From contig NZ_FNAS01000001.1 in assembly GCF_900101995.1 (NCBI RefSeq), positions 248,001 through 312,000 of the forward strand: a stretch of 64,000 nt of DNA, written 5' to 3'. Positions 42,623 to 51,787 of the stretch are shown one piece after another (position 1 is the first letter of the stretch; every line of letters starts with the position of its first letter). A model generated the notes under the pieces. The model had not been told where the DNA came from. It made no database searches and saw only the letters and a list, made by a program, of their open reading frames with translations. Origin of the DNA: Riemerella columbipharyngis. GTDB taxonomy: Bacteria; Bacteroidota; Bacteroidia; Flavobacteriales; Weeksellaceae. The position numbers and the translations under genes are program-made.

Positions 42623-43861
42623 ATGAAATTAATGAAGAGAAAAATAGCAATAATAGGTGGCGGAGCAGCAGGTTTTTTTGCAGCGGCTAATTTAGACAGC
42701 AGTTTGTACGACATTTCTATTTTTGAACAGAATACCGATGTGTTACAAAAAGTGAAAATATCGGGAGGTGGTCGTTGTAATGTTACCCACGCTTGTTTTG
42801 ACCCTAAAGAATTGGTGAGGTTTTATCCGCGTGGGAACAAGGAGCTTGTAAGCGTCTTTTCCAAGTTTCAGCCGGGGGATACGATGGCGTGGTTTGAGGA
42901 GCACGGCGTACCGCTGAAAATAGAAACAGACGGGCGGGTTTTTCCTGAAAGTAATTCTTCGCAATCTATTATTGACGCACTTTACAGTAATGCTTTGAAA
43001 AAAGGCATAGCGGTTAATACAAAAGTGTCTGTTAAAGATATTATTCCTAAAGAAGAGGGGTATATCGTAGAGACTTCCAAAGGAGAGTTCTTGGCGGATA
43101 TTATTATTTATACTACGGGGAGTTCGCCTAAGGGAATGAAGCTATTGGCAAAACTTGGGCATAAGATGGTTAGTCCGGTGCCTTCTCTTTTTACTTTTAA
43201 TGTTAAAGATGAATTGTTAGACGGGCTTTCGGGAACGAGTTTTCCGGATGTGAAAGTGAAAATACCGAATCTTAAATCAAGTGAAAATGGTGCTTTACTG
43301 ATTACCCATTGGGGGCTTAGCGGTCCTGCGGTTCTGAAACTGTCTGCCTGGGAGGCGGTTCGTTTGGCAGAAGTGGATTATCAATTTGATGTGGAAATTA
43401 ATTTCCTCAATATCACTTATCAAGAAGCAGAGTCGTATTTTTTAGACTTTAAAGAGAAACATTCCAAAAAGACGATTGGACAGAGTAAGATATTTCCCAC
43501 TACCCAAAGGTTTTGGAATAGAGTATTGGAGCTGAATCGTGTCAATAAAGACAAGCAGCTTGCAAATATATCATCTAAGGAAATGGGAATGATTTTGGAA
43601 ACGCTTTGTAGAAAGTTGTTTAGAGTCAATGGTAAATCTACATTCAAAGAAGAGTTTGTAACGGCAGGTGGTGTAGATTTGAAAGAGATTAATTTCAAAA
43701 CAATGGCCTCAAAGTGTTTGTCTAATTTTTATATAGCAGGAGAGGTGTTGAATATAGATGCTGTTACAGGAGGGTTTAATTTTCAAGCGTGCTGGAGCGA
43801 AGCCTATTTGATTTCGGAGGCATTAAACTCAAAATCATATCATGAAAAAGAAGGAGCTTAA
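42623..43861 (+). CDS. HI0933-like NAD(P)/FAD-dependent flavoprotein
   Basis: A 412-residue flavoprotein of the HI0933/YhiN family. The FAD-binding GxGxxG is KIAIIGGGAAGFFAA; KISGGGRCNVTH (about 46-57) is the family hallmark, and FVTAGGVDLKEI plus YIAGEVLNIDAVTGGFNFQACWSEAY mark the C-terminus. It lacks membrane segments. The reaction is not established for this family, with proposals including a bacterial flavin reductase role. Either ATG at 42623 or at 42632 could be the start. Confidence 0.9.
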   Translation: MKLMKRKIAIIGGGAAGFFAAANLDSSLYDISIFEQNTDVLQKVKISGGGRCNVTHACFDPKELVRFYPRGNKELVSVFSKFQPGDTMAWFEEHGVPLKIETDGRVFPESNSSQSIIDALYSNALKKGIAVNTKVSVKDIIPKEEGYIVETSKGEFLADIIIYTTGSSPKGMKLLAKLGHKMVSPVPSLFTFNVKDELLDGLSGTSFPDVKVKIPNLKSSENGALLITHWGLSGPAVLKLSAWEAVRLAEVDYQFDVEINFLNITYQEAESYFLDFKEKHSKKTIGQSKIFPTTQRFWNRVLELNRVNKDKQLANISSKEMGMILETLCRKLFRVNGKSTFKEEFVTAGGVDLKEINFKTMASKCLSNFYIAGEVLNIDAVTGGFNFQACWSEAYLISEALNSKSYHEKEGA

Positions 43862-43884
43862 AAACCATTATTTAATAAAAATAT

Positions 43885-43892
43885 TAAATTTG
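43885..43892 (+). promoter_or_regulatory. -7 promoter box TAAATTTG for the lptF/G gene
   Basis: Exact TAnnTTTG match 19 bases before ATG 43912, in the 50-base gap after the flavoprotein gene. Confidence 0.5.
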
Positions 43893-43911
43893 CAGAACTG
43901 AAAACGCTTAT

Positions 43912-45006
43912 ATGAACATTATAGACCGTTATATTATTAAAAAATTTTTAGGGACTTTGGTTTTTATGCTGATGCTGCTTACTATTATTGTAATAGTGGT
44001 AGATGTTCAGGCAAAATCACCAAACATAGAAAAAAGCGGCTATACGGTAGGGTATTTCCTCCTTCATTTTTATCCGTTTTGGATGATTTACCTTGTCATT
44101 ACTTTTATGTCTATTTTGGTATTTATTTCGGTGATATATTTTACTTCTCGGCTGGCTAATAATACGGAGATTGTAGCGATAATCAGCAGTGGTGCCAGTT
44201 TTCATAGATTTTCGAGACCTTATTTTGTTTCTGCATTTGCAATTGCTGTTTTTTCTCTTTTGCTTAATCATTATTTTCTTCCTATGGCAAATGTTAAGAA
44301 AAATAAATTATTGATTTATACCAAATCCGAAACCCGTCAACAGGAGGCTAAAAGCAATGTGAAGATATCGGCACAGATGTCCCCTACGGAGTATGTGTTT
44401 ATCAATTCCTATAACCGTCAAGAGAATAGAGGTTCGGGCTATATGTATCAAAAGTTTGACAAGAACAAAAAACTTATCCAGCGAATCACGGCGATGAATA
44501 TTCAATGGGATAAGGATAAAAAAGCCTTTTCTCTAAATTCCTATTACGAAAAAAAAGCCGGTAAGAATGATTCGGAAATTCTAACGAACGGTGCACAAAT
44601 GTATCAAAGTTTTGGGCATCCGCCGGAAGAGCTTTTCCCTGATGAGCTTTTAGGCGAAGATAAAACGACTCCGGAGCTGATAAAATTTATACAACGAGAG
44701 AAAGAAAAAGGAAACGGAAACATCAATATTTATCTCAATGAATTGTATTCCAGAACTTCTATGCCCGTTTCTATCATTATTCTTACTATACTCGGGCTGT
44801 CGTTGTCCTCAGAGAAAAAGAGGGGAGGTATAGGTGTCAATCTCGCTTTGGGGATAGCATTGGCATTTGTGTTTATTTTTTCTTTTGAAGCATTGAAAAT
44901 CGTATCTACTACCCGTACGCTCACGCCTTTTGTGGCGATGTGGCTGCCCAATTTTGTATTTGCACCTGTGGCTGTATTTCTTTATTTTAGAAGAGCCAAT
45001 CAATAG
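43912..45006 (+). CDS. LptF/LptG-family lipopolysaccharide export permease
   Basis: A 364-residue permease of the YjgP/YjgQ family that works with LptB to lift LPS out of the inner membrane. N-terminal helices (IIDRYIIKKFLGTLVFMLMLLTI and the next two) and three C-terminal helices flank a periplasmic beta-jellyroll (about 125-260). The N-terminus IIDRYIIKKF is characteristic. Bacteroidota often carry several such genes, so whether this is LptF or LptG is left open. It ends in a 7-base convergent overlap with birA. Confidence 0.93.
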   Translation: MNIIDRYIIKKFLGTLVFMLMLLTIIVIVVDVQAKSPNIEKSGYTVGYFLLHFYPFWMIYLVITFMSILVFISVIYFTSRLANNTEIVAIISSGASFHRFSRPYFVSAFAIAVFSLLLNHYFLPMANVKKNKLLIYTKSETRQQEAKSNVKISAQMSPTEYVFINSYNRQENRGSGYMYQKFDKNKKLIQRITAMNIQWDKDKKAFSLNSYYEKKAGKNDSEILTNGAQMYQSFGHPPEELFPDELLGEDKTTPELIKFIQREKEKGNGNINIYLNELYSRTSMPVSIIILTILGLSLSSEKKRGGIGVNLALGIALAFVFIFSFEALKIVSTTRTLTPFVAMWLPNFVFAPVAVFLYFRRANQ

Positions 45007-45704
45007 AGCATAGCGATCTCTTTATGATAAAATTTATGGATACCGTTTTCAAATTTTATGTGGATATATCCCTCTGCATCGGCATTTAGGATTATGCCAT
45101 TTTGTCTCGTGCCTTGGTGCTCAAATACGGCAACTTCATCTTTTTTGAACAAAAAGGAATTAAAACGGTTTATTATAGTATCGGTATCAGGTGGTGTAAG
45201 GATTTTGTTTTTGAAAAAAGAGAAAAAAGTTTCGGTAAAATTTTTAAGGTTGAATTTTATTCCGCTTTGGGTAAATATAGAGCCAGCTTTTGGAAAATGG
45301 CTGAAATCAGTTTGAAGAACATTGATTCCAACCCCGATAATGAGATATTCCCCTCTTTTTTCCAATAGTATACCGCAGATTTTTTTTTGATTAAGAATAA
45401 TATCATTGGGCCATTTAATTAGAGGTTGTTTTTGTGTCATATTGGCAATAAATTCACGAATGATTATTGCGGTATAATAATTGATAAGGTGATGGGAAAC
45501 CATGAAAAGATTATCAGCCATCAAAAAGCTGATAGCAAGGTTTTCATCGGGCGATATTGTCCACTTATTACCATACTGCCCTCTGCCGGCGGTTTGATTT
45601 GTGGTATAGAGTGAGATGATGGGGGTGTTTTTTATTTCCGCCGAGAAGTTGAGTATCTCATCGTTTGTAGAAGGGCATTGCTCGATGTGGTGGAGGTGTT
45701 CCAT
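45000..45704 (-). CDS. birA: Biotin--[acetyl-CoA-carboxylase] ligase
   Basis: A 234-residue single-function biotin protein ligase lacking the N-terminal DNA-binding domain of E. coli BirA, so it is not expected to repress transcription. It activates biotin with ATP and attaches it to the carboxyl carrier protein. Motifs: CPSTNDEIL near the N-terminus, TTNQTAGRGQYGNKW (about 34-48) as the biotinyl-AMP loop, LIKWPNDIILNQKKICGIL (about 95-113) and GVGINV. A small C-terminal SH3-like domain ends the protein. Confidence 0.94.
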   Translation of the reverse strand: MEHLHHIEQCPSTNDEILNFSAEIKNTPIISLYTTNQTAGRGQYGNKWTISPDENLAISFLMADNLFMVSHHLINYYTAIIIREFIANMTQKQPLIKWPNDIILNQKKICGILLEKRGEYLIIGVGINVLQTDFSHFPKAGSIFTQSGIKFNLKNFTETFFSFFKNKILTPPDTDTIINRFNSFLFKKDEVAVFEHQGTRQNGIILNADAEGYIHIKFENGIHKFYHKEIAMLY

Positions 45705-45754
45705 TTTTTTGTAAAATTAAAGAATCAAAATAGGCATAAATCAATAAAAAGCAA

Positions 45755-45762
45755 TAAATTTG
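45755..45762 (+). promoter_or_regulatory. -7 promoter box TAAATTTG for rsfS-ftsH
   Basis: Exact TAnnTTTG match 21 bases before ATG 45783, inside the 78-base divergent gap with birA. Confidence 0.5.
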
Positions 45763-45782
45763 CAACTAATATAATTTTTTGA

Positions 45783-46145
45783 ATGAGCAAAATTAGTGAA
45801 AAACAATTATTAATCGACAAAATCGTTGAGGCGATACAGGATACCAAAGGAGAAGATATCCAAATCCTTAACCTTTCTAAAATTGAAAATTCCGTAGCAG
45901 ACTATTTCATTGTTTGTAGTGGTAATTCCAATACACAAGTTGCCGCTATTGCCGGAAATGTGGAGAAAAAAGTGAGAAATGAACTCAAAGAGAGACCTTG
46001 GCATGTGGAAGGAATAGAAAATGCACTTTGGGTGCTTGTGGACTATGTCTCTGTGGTAGTTCATATTTTTCAAAGGCATATTAGGGAGTATTACGAAATA
46101 GAAGAGCTGTGGGGCGATGCGGAGATAACTAAAATAGAAGAATAA
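45783..46145 (+). CDS. rsfS: Ribosomal silencing factor
   Basis: A 120-residue RsfS (Iojap) protein that binds uL14 and blocks joining of ribosomal subunits during starvation. It shows KGEDIQILNLSKIENSVADYFIVCSGNSNTQV (about 19-50), WHVEGIENALWVLVDYVSVVVHIFQRHIREYYEIEELW (about 75-112) and the acidic C-terminus. The gene is followed by ftsH with a 21-base gap, an order frequently found in Bacteroidota. Confidence 0.96.
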   Translation: MSKISEKQLLIDKIVEAIQDTKGEDIQILNLSKIENSVADYFIVCSGNSNTQVAAIAGNVEKKVRNELKERPWHVEGIENALWVLVDYVSVVVHIFQRHIREYYEIEELWGDAEITKIEE

Positions 46146-46166
46146 ACGATAAGATAACTTAGAAAA

Positions 46167-48122
46167 ATGAATAAAAGTAAAGGTTTTAATTGGTTCTATC
46201 TTCTGATATTTGGGGCTTTGGGAATGTTATTTTTACCAAAGTTTTTTTCTATGGAAGATACCAGACCACTCGATAGCGATGGTTTTTTTCAAATGATGAA
46301 AGAGGGGAAGATAAAGAGCGTTACCCTAATGAAGGATTCCGGAGAAGCAGATGTCTATCTTACGACTTCTGCCAAAACAAAAATAGAGAGAAGTAACAAT
46401 CCGCTGGCGAATCTCAGCGGTGATACACCAGATTACAAATTTACGTACGGAGATTTACAATATTTTCAAAAGAAATTTGATGATATTAAACAAACTAATC
46501 CGGAAGTGAAAACTACAATTAGTTTTGATAACTCGGAGTCCCCTATGCAGGGATTGATTATACAGGCTTTGTTTTGGATAGGTATAATGTTCTTGTTTTA
46601 CTTTGTTCTATTCAGAAGAATGGGCGGGAGCTCAGGCGGAGGTGGTCAGATTTTCAATATTGGAAAATCTCGAGCAAAACTTTTTGACGAAAAAGAAAAA
46701 GTACAAGTAACTTTCAAAGATGTAGCCGGTTTGGAAGGAGCTAAAGAAGAGGTGCAAGAGGTAGTAGACTTCCTTAAAAATTCTGAGAAATACACCAAAT
46801 TAGGAGGTAAAATTCCAAAAGGAGTACTATTGGTAGGTCCTCCGGGAACCGGTAAAACCTTGTTGGCAAAAGCGGTGGCAGGAGAGGCAAAAGTTCCTTT
46901 CTTCTCGTTGTCCGGTTCAGATTTTGTGGAAATGTTTGTAGGCGTAGGGGCGTCCAGAGTAAGAGATTTGTTTGCTCAAGCGAAAGCCAAATCTCCTGCT
47001 ATTATCTTTATTGATGAGATAGACGCCATAGGCAGGGCAAGGGGCAGAGGCTCTCTCACGGGAGGTAATGATGAGCGAGAAAATACGCTGAACCAGCTAT
47101 TGACAGAAATGGATGGTTTCGGTACGGATACTAATGTCATTGTAATGGCGGCGACTAACCGTGCGGATATATTGGATAAAGCACTGATGCGTGCCGGTAG
47201 GTTTGACCGTTCTATATATGTAGATTTGCCGGAGCTTCACGAGAGGAAAGATATCTTTAAGGTACATTTGGCTAAGATAAAATTGGACTCTTCCGTAGAT
47301 ATAGAATTCTTAGCAAAACAAACTCCCGGTTTTAGTGGGGCAGATATTGCAAATGTTTGTAACGAGGCGGCATTAGTAGCGGCAAGAAATAATCATACGG
47401 CAGTGAATAAGCAAGACTTTTTAGATGCTGTGGATAGAATTATCGGTGGTCTCGAAAAGAAAAATAAAGCTATAAAGCCATCTGAAAAAAGGAGAGTGGC
47501 ATTCCACGAAGCGGGGCATGCAGCTATCAGCTGGCTTACGGAGCACGCCGCACCATTACTCAAAGTAACTATTGTGCCGAGAGGTCGTTCATTAGGAGCC
47601 GCTTGGTATCTTCCGGAGGAGCGTCAGCTTACTACTACGGAGCAGATGTTAGATGAAATTTGTGCCACTCTCGGAGGTAGAGCAGCAGAGCAAGTAGTAT
47701 TCGGAAATATTTCTACAGGAGCACTTTCGGATTTGGAAAAAGTAACGAAACAAGCTCAGGCAATGGTTACTATTTATGGGCTGAATGAAAGGATAGGTAA
47801 TATTTCTTATTATGACAGTTCCGGACAGCAGGAATATAGTTTTAGTAAACCTTATTCCGAAAAAACAGCCAAGCTCATAGACGAGGAAATATCCAAACTT
47901 GTAGAAAATCAATATCAAAGAGCTTTAAATATTCTTAAAGAAAATAGAGAGAAGTTAGATGCATTAGCCAATAAATTATTGGAGAAAGAAGTGATTTTCC
48001 GTGAGGATTTAGAAGCTATATTCGGAAAAAGAGCTTGGGATCCCGAGCTTACAGAAACCCCATTGGAAGATGCAGAGAAGGAGGAAAAGGCAGAAATAGA
48101 TCCTCAAGATACCAGCAAGTAG
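46167..48122 (+). CDS. ftsH: ATP-dependent zinc metalloprotease FtsH
   Basis: A 651-residue membrane-bound AAA+ protease that degrades misfolded membrane and short-lived cytosolic proteins. Two membrane helices (about 8-26 and 128-150) flank a periplasmic loop. Walker A is GPPGTGKT (224-231), Walker B FIDEID (281-286), the second region of homology AGRFDR, and the zinc site HEAGH (His447, Glu448, His451). The C-terminal tail is acidic and rich in Glu. A strong terminator follows, so later genes use their own promoter. Confidence 0.98.
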   Translation: MNKSKGFNWFYLLIFGALGMLFLPKFFSMEDTRPLDSDGFFQMMKEGKIKSVTLMKDSGEADVYLTTSAKTKIERSNNPLANLSGDTPDYKFTYGDLQYFQKKFDDIKQTNPEVKTTISFDNSESPMQGLIIQALFWIGIMFLFYFVLFRRMGGSSGGGGQIFNIGKSRAKLFDEKEKVQVTFKDVAGLEGAKEEVQEVVDFLKNSEKYTKLGGKIPKGVLLVGPPGTGKTLLAKAVAGEAKVPFFSLSGSDFVEMFVGVGASRVRDLFAQAKAKSPAIIFIDEIDAIGRARGRGSLTGGNDERENTLNQLLTEMDGFGTDTNVIVMAATNRADILDKALMRAGRFDRSIYVDLPELHERKDIFKVHLAKIKLDSSVDIEFLAKQTPGFSGADIANVCNEAALVAARNNHTAVNKQDFLDAVDRIIGGLEKKNKAIKPSEKRRVAFHEAGHAAISWLTEHAAPLLKVTIVPRGRSLGAAWYLPEERQLTTTEQMLDEICATLGGRAAEQVVFGNISTGALSDLEKVTKQAQAMVTIYGLNERIGNISYYDSSGQQEYSFSKPYSEKTAKLIDEEISKLVENQYQRALNILKENREKLDALANKLLEKEVIFREDLEAIFGKRAWDPELTETPLEDAEKEEKAEIDPQDTSK

Positions 48123-48148
48123 GGCAAGAATATTTTACAGAATACAAC

Positions 48149-48180
48149 AATAATCCCAATTTTTTGGGATTATTTTTTTT
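48149..48180 (+). terminator. Rho-independent terminator after ftsH
   Basis: AATAATCCCAA (48149-48159) pairs perfectly with TTGGGATTATT (48164-48174) across a TTTT loop, followed by a T-run to 48180. Confidence 0.9.
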
Positions 48181-48200
48181 ATTTTTCTCATATTTTTTTT

Positions 48201-48208
48201 TACTTTTG
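48201..48208 (+). promoter_or_regulatory. -7 promoter box TACTTTTG for the LUD-cdsA-psd run
   Basis: Exact TAnnTTTG match just after the ftsH terminator and 29 bases before the TTG start at 48237. Confidence 0.5.
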
Positions 48209-48236
48209 TTGAATTAAATATCGTAAAGCAACAGAA

Positions 48237-48821
48237 TTGGCTTTTTGGGATAAAATAAAAGGACTTATTACTCCGAAAAAAGAGGAAGATGATAAACCTG
48301 ATTTAATAAAATTGGGTGATGAGTTGTCATCTGCAGATTTGGATTTCAAATTTGCCAAATTATTCACGCATTCCGGTGGGATATTTAATTATTGTGGTGA
48401 TGAAACGGAAGCTTTGCAGACTCTGCATAAAATTATTAAAGCGGAGGATATCAAATCTTTTTTTTGTTGGGACAACGAGTTGAAAAGTTTTTTAGATGTT
48501 GTGAATGCATCGTATACAGATGTATTAACTCAAAAAAACGATGCTGCTTTTATTACTTGCGAATGTCTTATTGCTTATGATGGCAAAATTATGCTTTCCA
48601 GTAATAATATACTGAACTATAATTCAGCCCACTTACCTCAAAAAATCATTGTAATAGCCAATGTTTCTCAGATTGTCAGTAATCTTAATGAAGCTATGGC
48701 GATTGTGAAGCGTAGAAGAGGACCGCTTAAAAATCTTACATCTATCAGTGGGAGCCAATCTAAATTAGATGACCCAAATGCTGTGGATAATAAACTTTTC
48801 TTACTTTTGCTCGAAGATTAA
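48237..48821 (+). CDS. LUD-domain (LutC-like) protein
   Basis: A 194-residue protein matching the LUD (lactate utilisation, DUF162) fold: AKLFTHSGGIFNYC, DIKSFFCWDNELKSFL, the block DAAFITCECLIAYDGKIMLSSNN and HLPQKIIVIANVSQIVSNLNEAM. LutC-type proteins belong to an Fe-S L-lactate oxidation complex, but no lutA or lutB is nearby and this form is widespread alone in Bacteroidota, so a different role is likely. The start is TTG at 48237, since no in-frame ATG lies near the promoter. It leads into cdsA 11 bases later. Confidence 0.82.
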   Translation: MAFWDKIKGLITPKKEEDDKPDLIKLGDELSSADLDFKFAKLFTHSGGIFNYCGDETEALQTLHKIIKAEDIKSFFCWDNELKSFLDVVNASYTDVLTQKNDAAFITCECLIAYDGKIMLSSNNILNYNSAHLPQKIIVIANVSQIVSNLNEAMAIVKRRRGPLKNLTSISGSQSKLDDPNAVDNKLFLLLLED

Positions 48822-48832
48822 AAATATTTGTT

Positions 48833-49720
48833 TTGGATAAGAATTTAATTCAACGCCTTATATTCGGGCTGCTATATGTTTTAGTAATTACATTTTGTAC
48901 GACGCCCGATGGTGCCGTTTTTCTTAATGGTATTTTGGGTAAAAATATTATAGCACAGGAATATTTGTATATAGGTCTAATTTCGTTTTTTATGTTAATA
49001 GGAGTGTGGGAGAGCGTTAGACTGACGAAGTTGGGAAATAATTTTTGGAAATGGCTTGCGTTTCCTACAGCTGTTTTTGTTTTTTATCGATATGCTATTC
49101 GTTACTTTAACGGCGGGTTTTATATGTCTCCTACGATTTCGGATTATATGGCAGTGTTTTTAGTGATCATTGCGGTAGTTACCTTATTTCGATATCCAAA
49201 TGAGCTATATGAAGAGAATGGGAAATTTATTTTTACGGTAATTTATGTATCGGTGCCGTTTGGTATTTCTCTATCGTTGCCTACTTTTATTTCCGGCGTG
49301 CCGCAGAGCTTTTCTCCGAATATGTTTTATTTATTTCTTTTGATATGGAGTAGCGATAGCTTTGCTTATGTTTTTGGAAGACTTTTTGGTAAACACAAAA
49401 TGGCATCAAAGATTAGTCCTAAAAAAACATGGGAGGGATTTGCCGGAGGTTTTGTTTGTACGATTATATTAGGATTTGTAGTAGGTAGATATATTCATGG
49501 TCTTACAGAAGGTTGGAATTGGACGGTAATAGGAGGCATCGTGGCAATATTTGCCCCATTGGGTGATTTGGTAGAGAGCCAGCTAAAAAGAAATTTTGGC
49601 GTTAAAGACAGTAGTAATATCATACCTGGACATGGTGGGATTTTAGATAGATTAGACAGTTTTATTATTTGTGTACCTGCCGTATATTTGTACCTTGCTT
49701 TAGAGAGATTTTTTTTATAA
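48833..49720 (+). CDS. cdsA: Phosphatidate cytidylyltransferase
   Basis: A 295-residue multi-span enzyme that makes CDP-diacylglycerol from phosphatidate and CTP. The signature lies near the C-terminus: SQLKRNFGVKDSSNIIPGHGG and ILDRLDS, with the metal-binding aspartates. SSDSFAYVFGRLFGKHKM and SPKKTWEGFAGG are also diagnostic. It starts with TTG at 48833. The next gene, psd, is the later enzyme of phosphatidylethanolamine synthesis, giving a clear lipid-synthesis pair; phosphatidylserine synthase is not in the window. Confidence 0.95.
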   Translation: MDKNLIQRLIFGLLYVLVITFCTTPDGAVFLNGILGKNIIAQEYLYIGLISFFMLIGVWESVRLTKLGNNFWKWLAFPTAVFVFYRYAIRYFNGGFYMSPTISDYMAVFLVIIAVVTLFRYPNELYEENGKFIFTVIYVSVPFGISLSLPTFISGVPQSFSPNMFYLFLLIWSSDSFAYVFGRLFGKHKMASKISPKKTWEGFAGGFVCTIILGFVVGRYIHGLTEGWNWTVIGGIVAIFAPLGDLVESQLKRNFGVKDSSNIIPGHGGILDRLDSFIICVPAVYLYLALERFFL

Positions 49721-49732
49721 TAAATTAGTGAT

Positions 49733-50386
49733 ATGAAGTTGCATAAGGAATCAAAAGGAACACTTACAATTGTATTGATATTTACAGTAGTAGCTGGTTT
49801 TTTCTCTATTCATTATCTTAAAATCTGGTCATTGTCTGTTATCATTCCGCTTTTGGTGGTTTTAGGTTTAGTGCTATGGTTTTTCCGTGTTCCTAATAGA
49901 CAAATTGGAGATTATCTTCACGATATTATAGCCCCTGTAGATGGTAAAGTGGTAATGATAAAAGAAATAGAAGAGCAGGAAGTTTTGAAGGAAAGATGTA
50001 TTCAAATTTCTATTTTTATGTCTCCGCTAAATGTGCATATGTGCAGATATCCTGTTACCGGAAAGGTAGTGTATAAAAAATATCATCCGGGTAAATATTT
50101 AGTGGCCTGGCACGAAAAGTCTTCTACGGAAAACGAAAGAACTACGGTGGCTGTAGATACTGCTAATAATGCAAGAGTAGTATTCCGCCAGATAGCGGGA
50201 TATGTGGCAAGGCGTATTGTTTTTTATTGTAATGAAGGGGATGAGGCAAAGGCGGGGTACGAATTCGGGTTTATAAAGTTCGGATCTCGTATGGATGTCT
50301 TCCTGCCTATGGACACAGAGATACTTTGCAAGATAGGGGACAAGACCAAAGGCGGTATAGATGTCATTGCCAAACTTAAAGATTAA
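49733..50386 (+). CDS. psd: Phosphatidylserine decarboxylase proenzyme
   Basis: A 217-residue short-form decarboxylase that turns phosphatidylserine into phosphatidylethanolamine. Two N-terminal membrane helices (about 11-50) precede the catalytic domain with IIAPVDGKVVMIKE, FMSPLNVHMCRYPVTGKV (active-site His) and FIKFGSRMDVFLP. Self-cleavage is expected between Gly184 and Ser185 in this GS site, creating the pyruvoyl group and a small alpha chain of about 33 residues. The form matches the archaetidylserine-decarboxylase-like subfamily of Bacteroidota. Confidence 0.95.
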   Translation: MKLHKESKGTLTIVLIFTVVAGFFSIHYLKIWSLSVIIPLLVVLGLVLWFFRVPNRQIGDYLHDIIAPVDGKVVMIKEIEEQEVLKERCIQISIFMSPLNVHMCRYPVTGKVVYKKYHPGKYLVAWHEKSSTENERTTVAVDTANNARVVFRQIAGYVARRIVFYCNEGDEAKAGYEFGFIKFGSRMDVFLPMDTEILCKIGDKTKGGIDVIAKLKD

Positions 50387-50402
50387 AAAATATAACGATG
50401 GT

Positions 50403-51719
50403 ATGATAATAGACAAACTTTATTATAAACTGAGAGAAGTATTTAGTTTATTCTCACAGAAAGAAAATTTTGACAATATCAAAGAAAATATTTCCGCCAG
50501 TATTCCTTTTAGAGGAACTAATTTATGGATTTTGATCTTTGCCATATTTATAGCGAGTCTGGGGCTGAATATGAACTCTACGGCAGTGATTATTGGGGCG
50601 ATGCTTATTTCACCGCTTATGGGACCTATTATGGGAATTGGTTTTTCGGTAGGGATTAATGATCCCTGGCTGCTTAGGAAAGCTATAAAAAACTACGCTT
50701 TTGCTACCCTTATAGGTTTGATAACCTCTATGATATACTTTTTAATATCACCGATTAGCAATTCGTCTTCTGAAATTTTGGCACGGACTTCCCCCAACAT
50801 CTATGATGTATTGATCGCCTTTTTCGGAGGATTGGCAGGAATTGTGGCTACTAGTTCCAAACTCAAAGGGAATGTAATCCCCGGTGTGGCTATTGCTACT
50901 GCTTTGATGCCGCCTCTTTGTACTGCCGGATTTGGATTGGCTACGGGGCAGTTTAATTTCTTCTTTGGAGCGTTGTATCTCTATTTTATCAATACGGTTT
51001 ATATAGCCTTATCTACTTTTATTATCTTAAAAGTCTTAGATTTTCCAAAATACCATTTTGAGGATTTGAAAATGGAAAAACGCTCACAGAAGATTATGTG
51101 GATATTGGTGTTTTTTACTTTAGTGCCGAGTATTTATTTTGGATATACTATGGTTCGTAAAAATAAATTTGAACAAGAAGCATTGCACTTTATCAATACA
51201 GAAGCCATATTCCCAAATAATTTTCTTTTGAATAAAAAAGTAGATTATGAAAATAGGGAGATAGAACTTACCTATGGTGGGCAAAAACTAGATTCTACAA
51301 GTATTAAAACTCTAAATCAAAGGCTGAACGGCTATGGTTTAGGTAAAGTTAAGTTGTCAATAAAACAAGGTTTTAATTTTATACCTGCTACCACGACTGA
51401 GGAAATGTCCGCTACGGCATCTGCAGACCAGCAATTAAGGAAAATGCTACTAATGAAGAGTGATAGCGTGAAATTTCATAGAGATGAAACTTATCAAATA
51501 TTCAAGGAATTGAAAGTTCAGAATAGCGATATTGACAATTTTGGTTTCAATGAAATGCAGCAGGTAAATGATAGTAGTTCTAACAAAATAAATGTAGTGA
51601 TTATAGGTACTAAAATTCTTCTGGAAGAAGAAAAACAAAAAGCCATCACAGACTGGTTGAGGGTACGAATAAAAGATAATAATGCTAAAGTGATTTTTAA
51701 TGCCAAAAAGCAGAAATAA
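50403..51719 (+). CDS. DUF389 family membrane protein
   Basis: A 438-residue inner-membrane protein with the DUF389 pattern: LGLNMNSTAVIIGAMLISPLMGPIMGIG (about 52-79), then GGLAGIVATSSKLKGNVIPGVAIATALMPPLCTAGFGLA (about 140-180), several helices, and a long soluble C-terminal region. The function is unknown. I start at ATG 50403, since the in-frame ATG at 50361 lies within psd. The gene is followed by the damaged receptor gene. Confidence 0.9.
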   Translation: MIIDKLYYKLREVFSLFSQKENFDNIKENISASIPFRGTNLWILIFAIFIASLGLNMNSTAVIIGAMLISPLMGPIMGIGFSVGINDPWLLRKAIKNYAFATLIGLITSMIYFLISPISNSSSEILARTSPNIYDVLIAFFGGLAGIVATSSKLKGNVIPGVAIATALMPPLCTAGFGLATGQFNFFFGALYLYFINTVYIALSTFIILKVLDFPKYHFEDLKMEKRSQKIMWILVFFTLVPSIYFGYTMVRKNKFEQEALHFINTEAIFPNNFLLNKKVDYENREIELTYGGQKLDSTSIKTLNQRLNGYGLGKVKLSIKQGFNFIPATTTEEMSATASADQQLRKMLLMKSDSVKFHRDETYQIFKELKVQNSDIDNFGFNEMQQVNDSSSNKINVVIIGTKILLEEEKQKAITDWLRVRIKDNNAKVIFNAKKQK

Positions 51720-51787
51720 ACAGATTATTACAGTTTGTTAGATATTTTATTGTTATATTTGAGCAATAATAATAAATATCTAAGTTT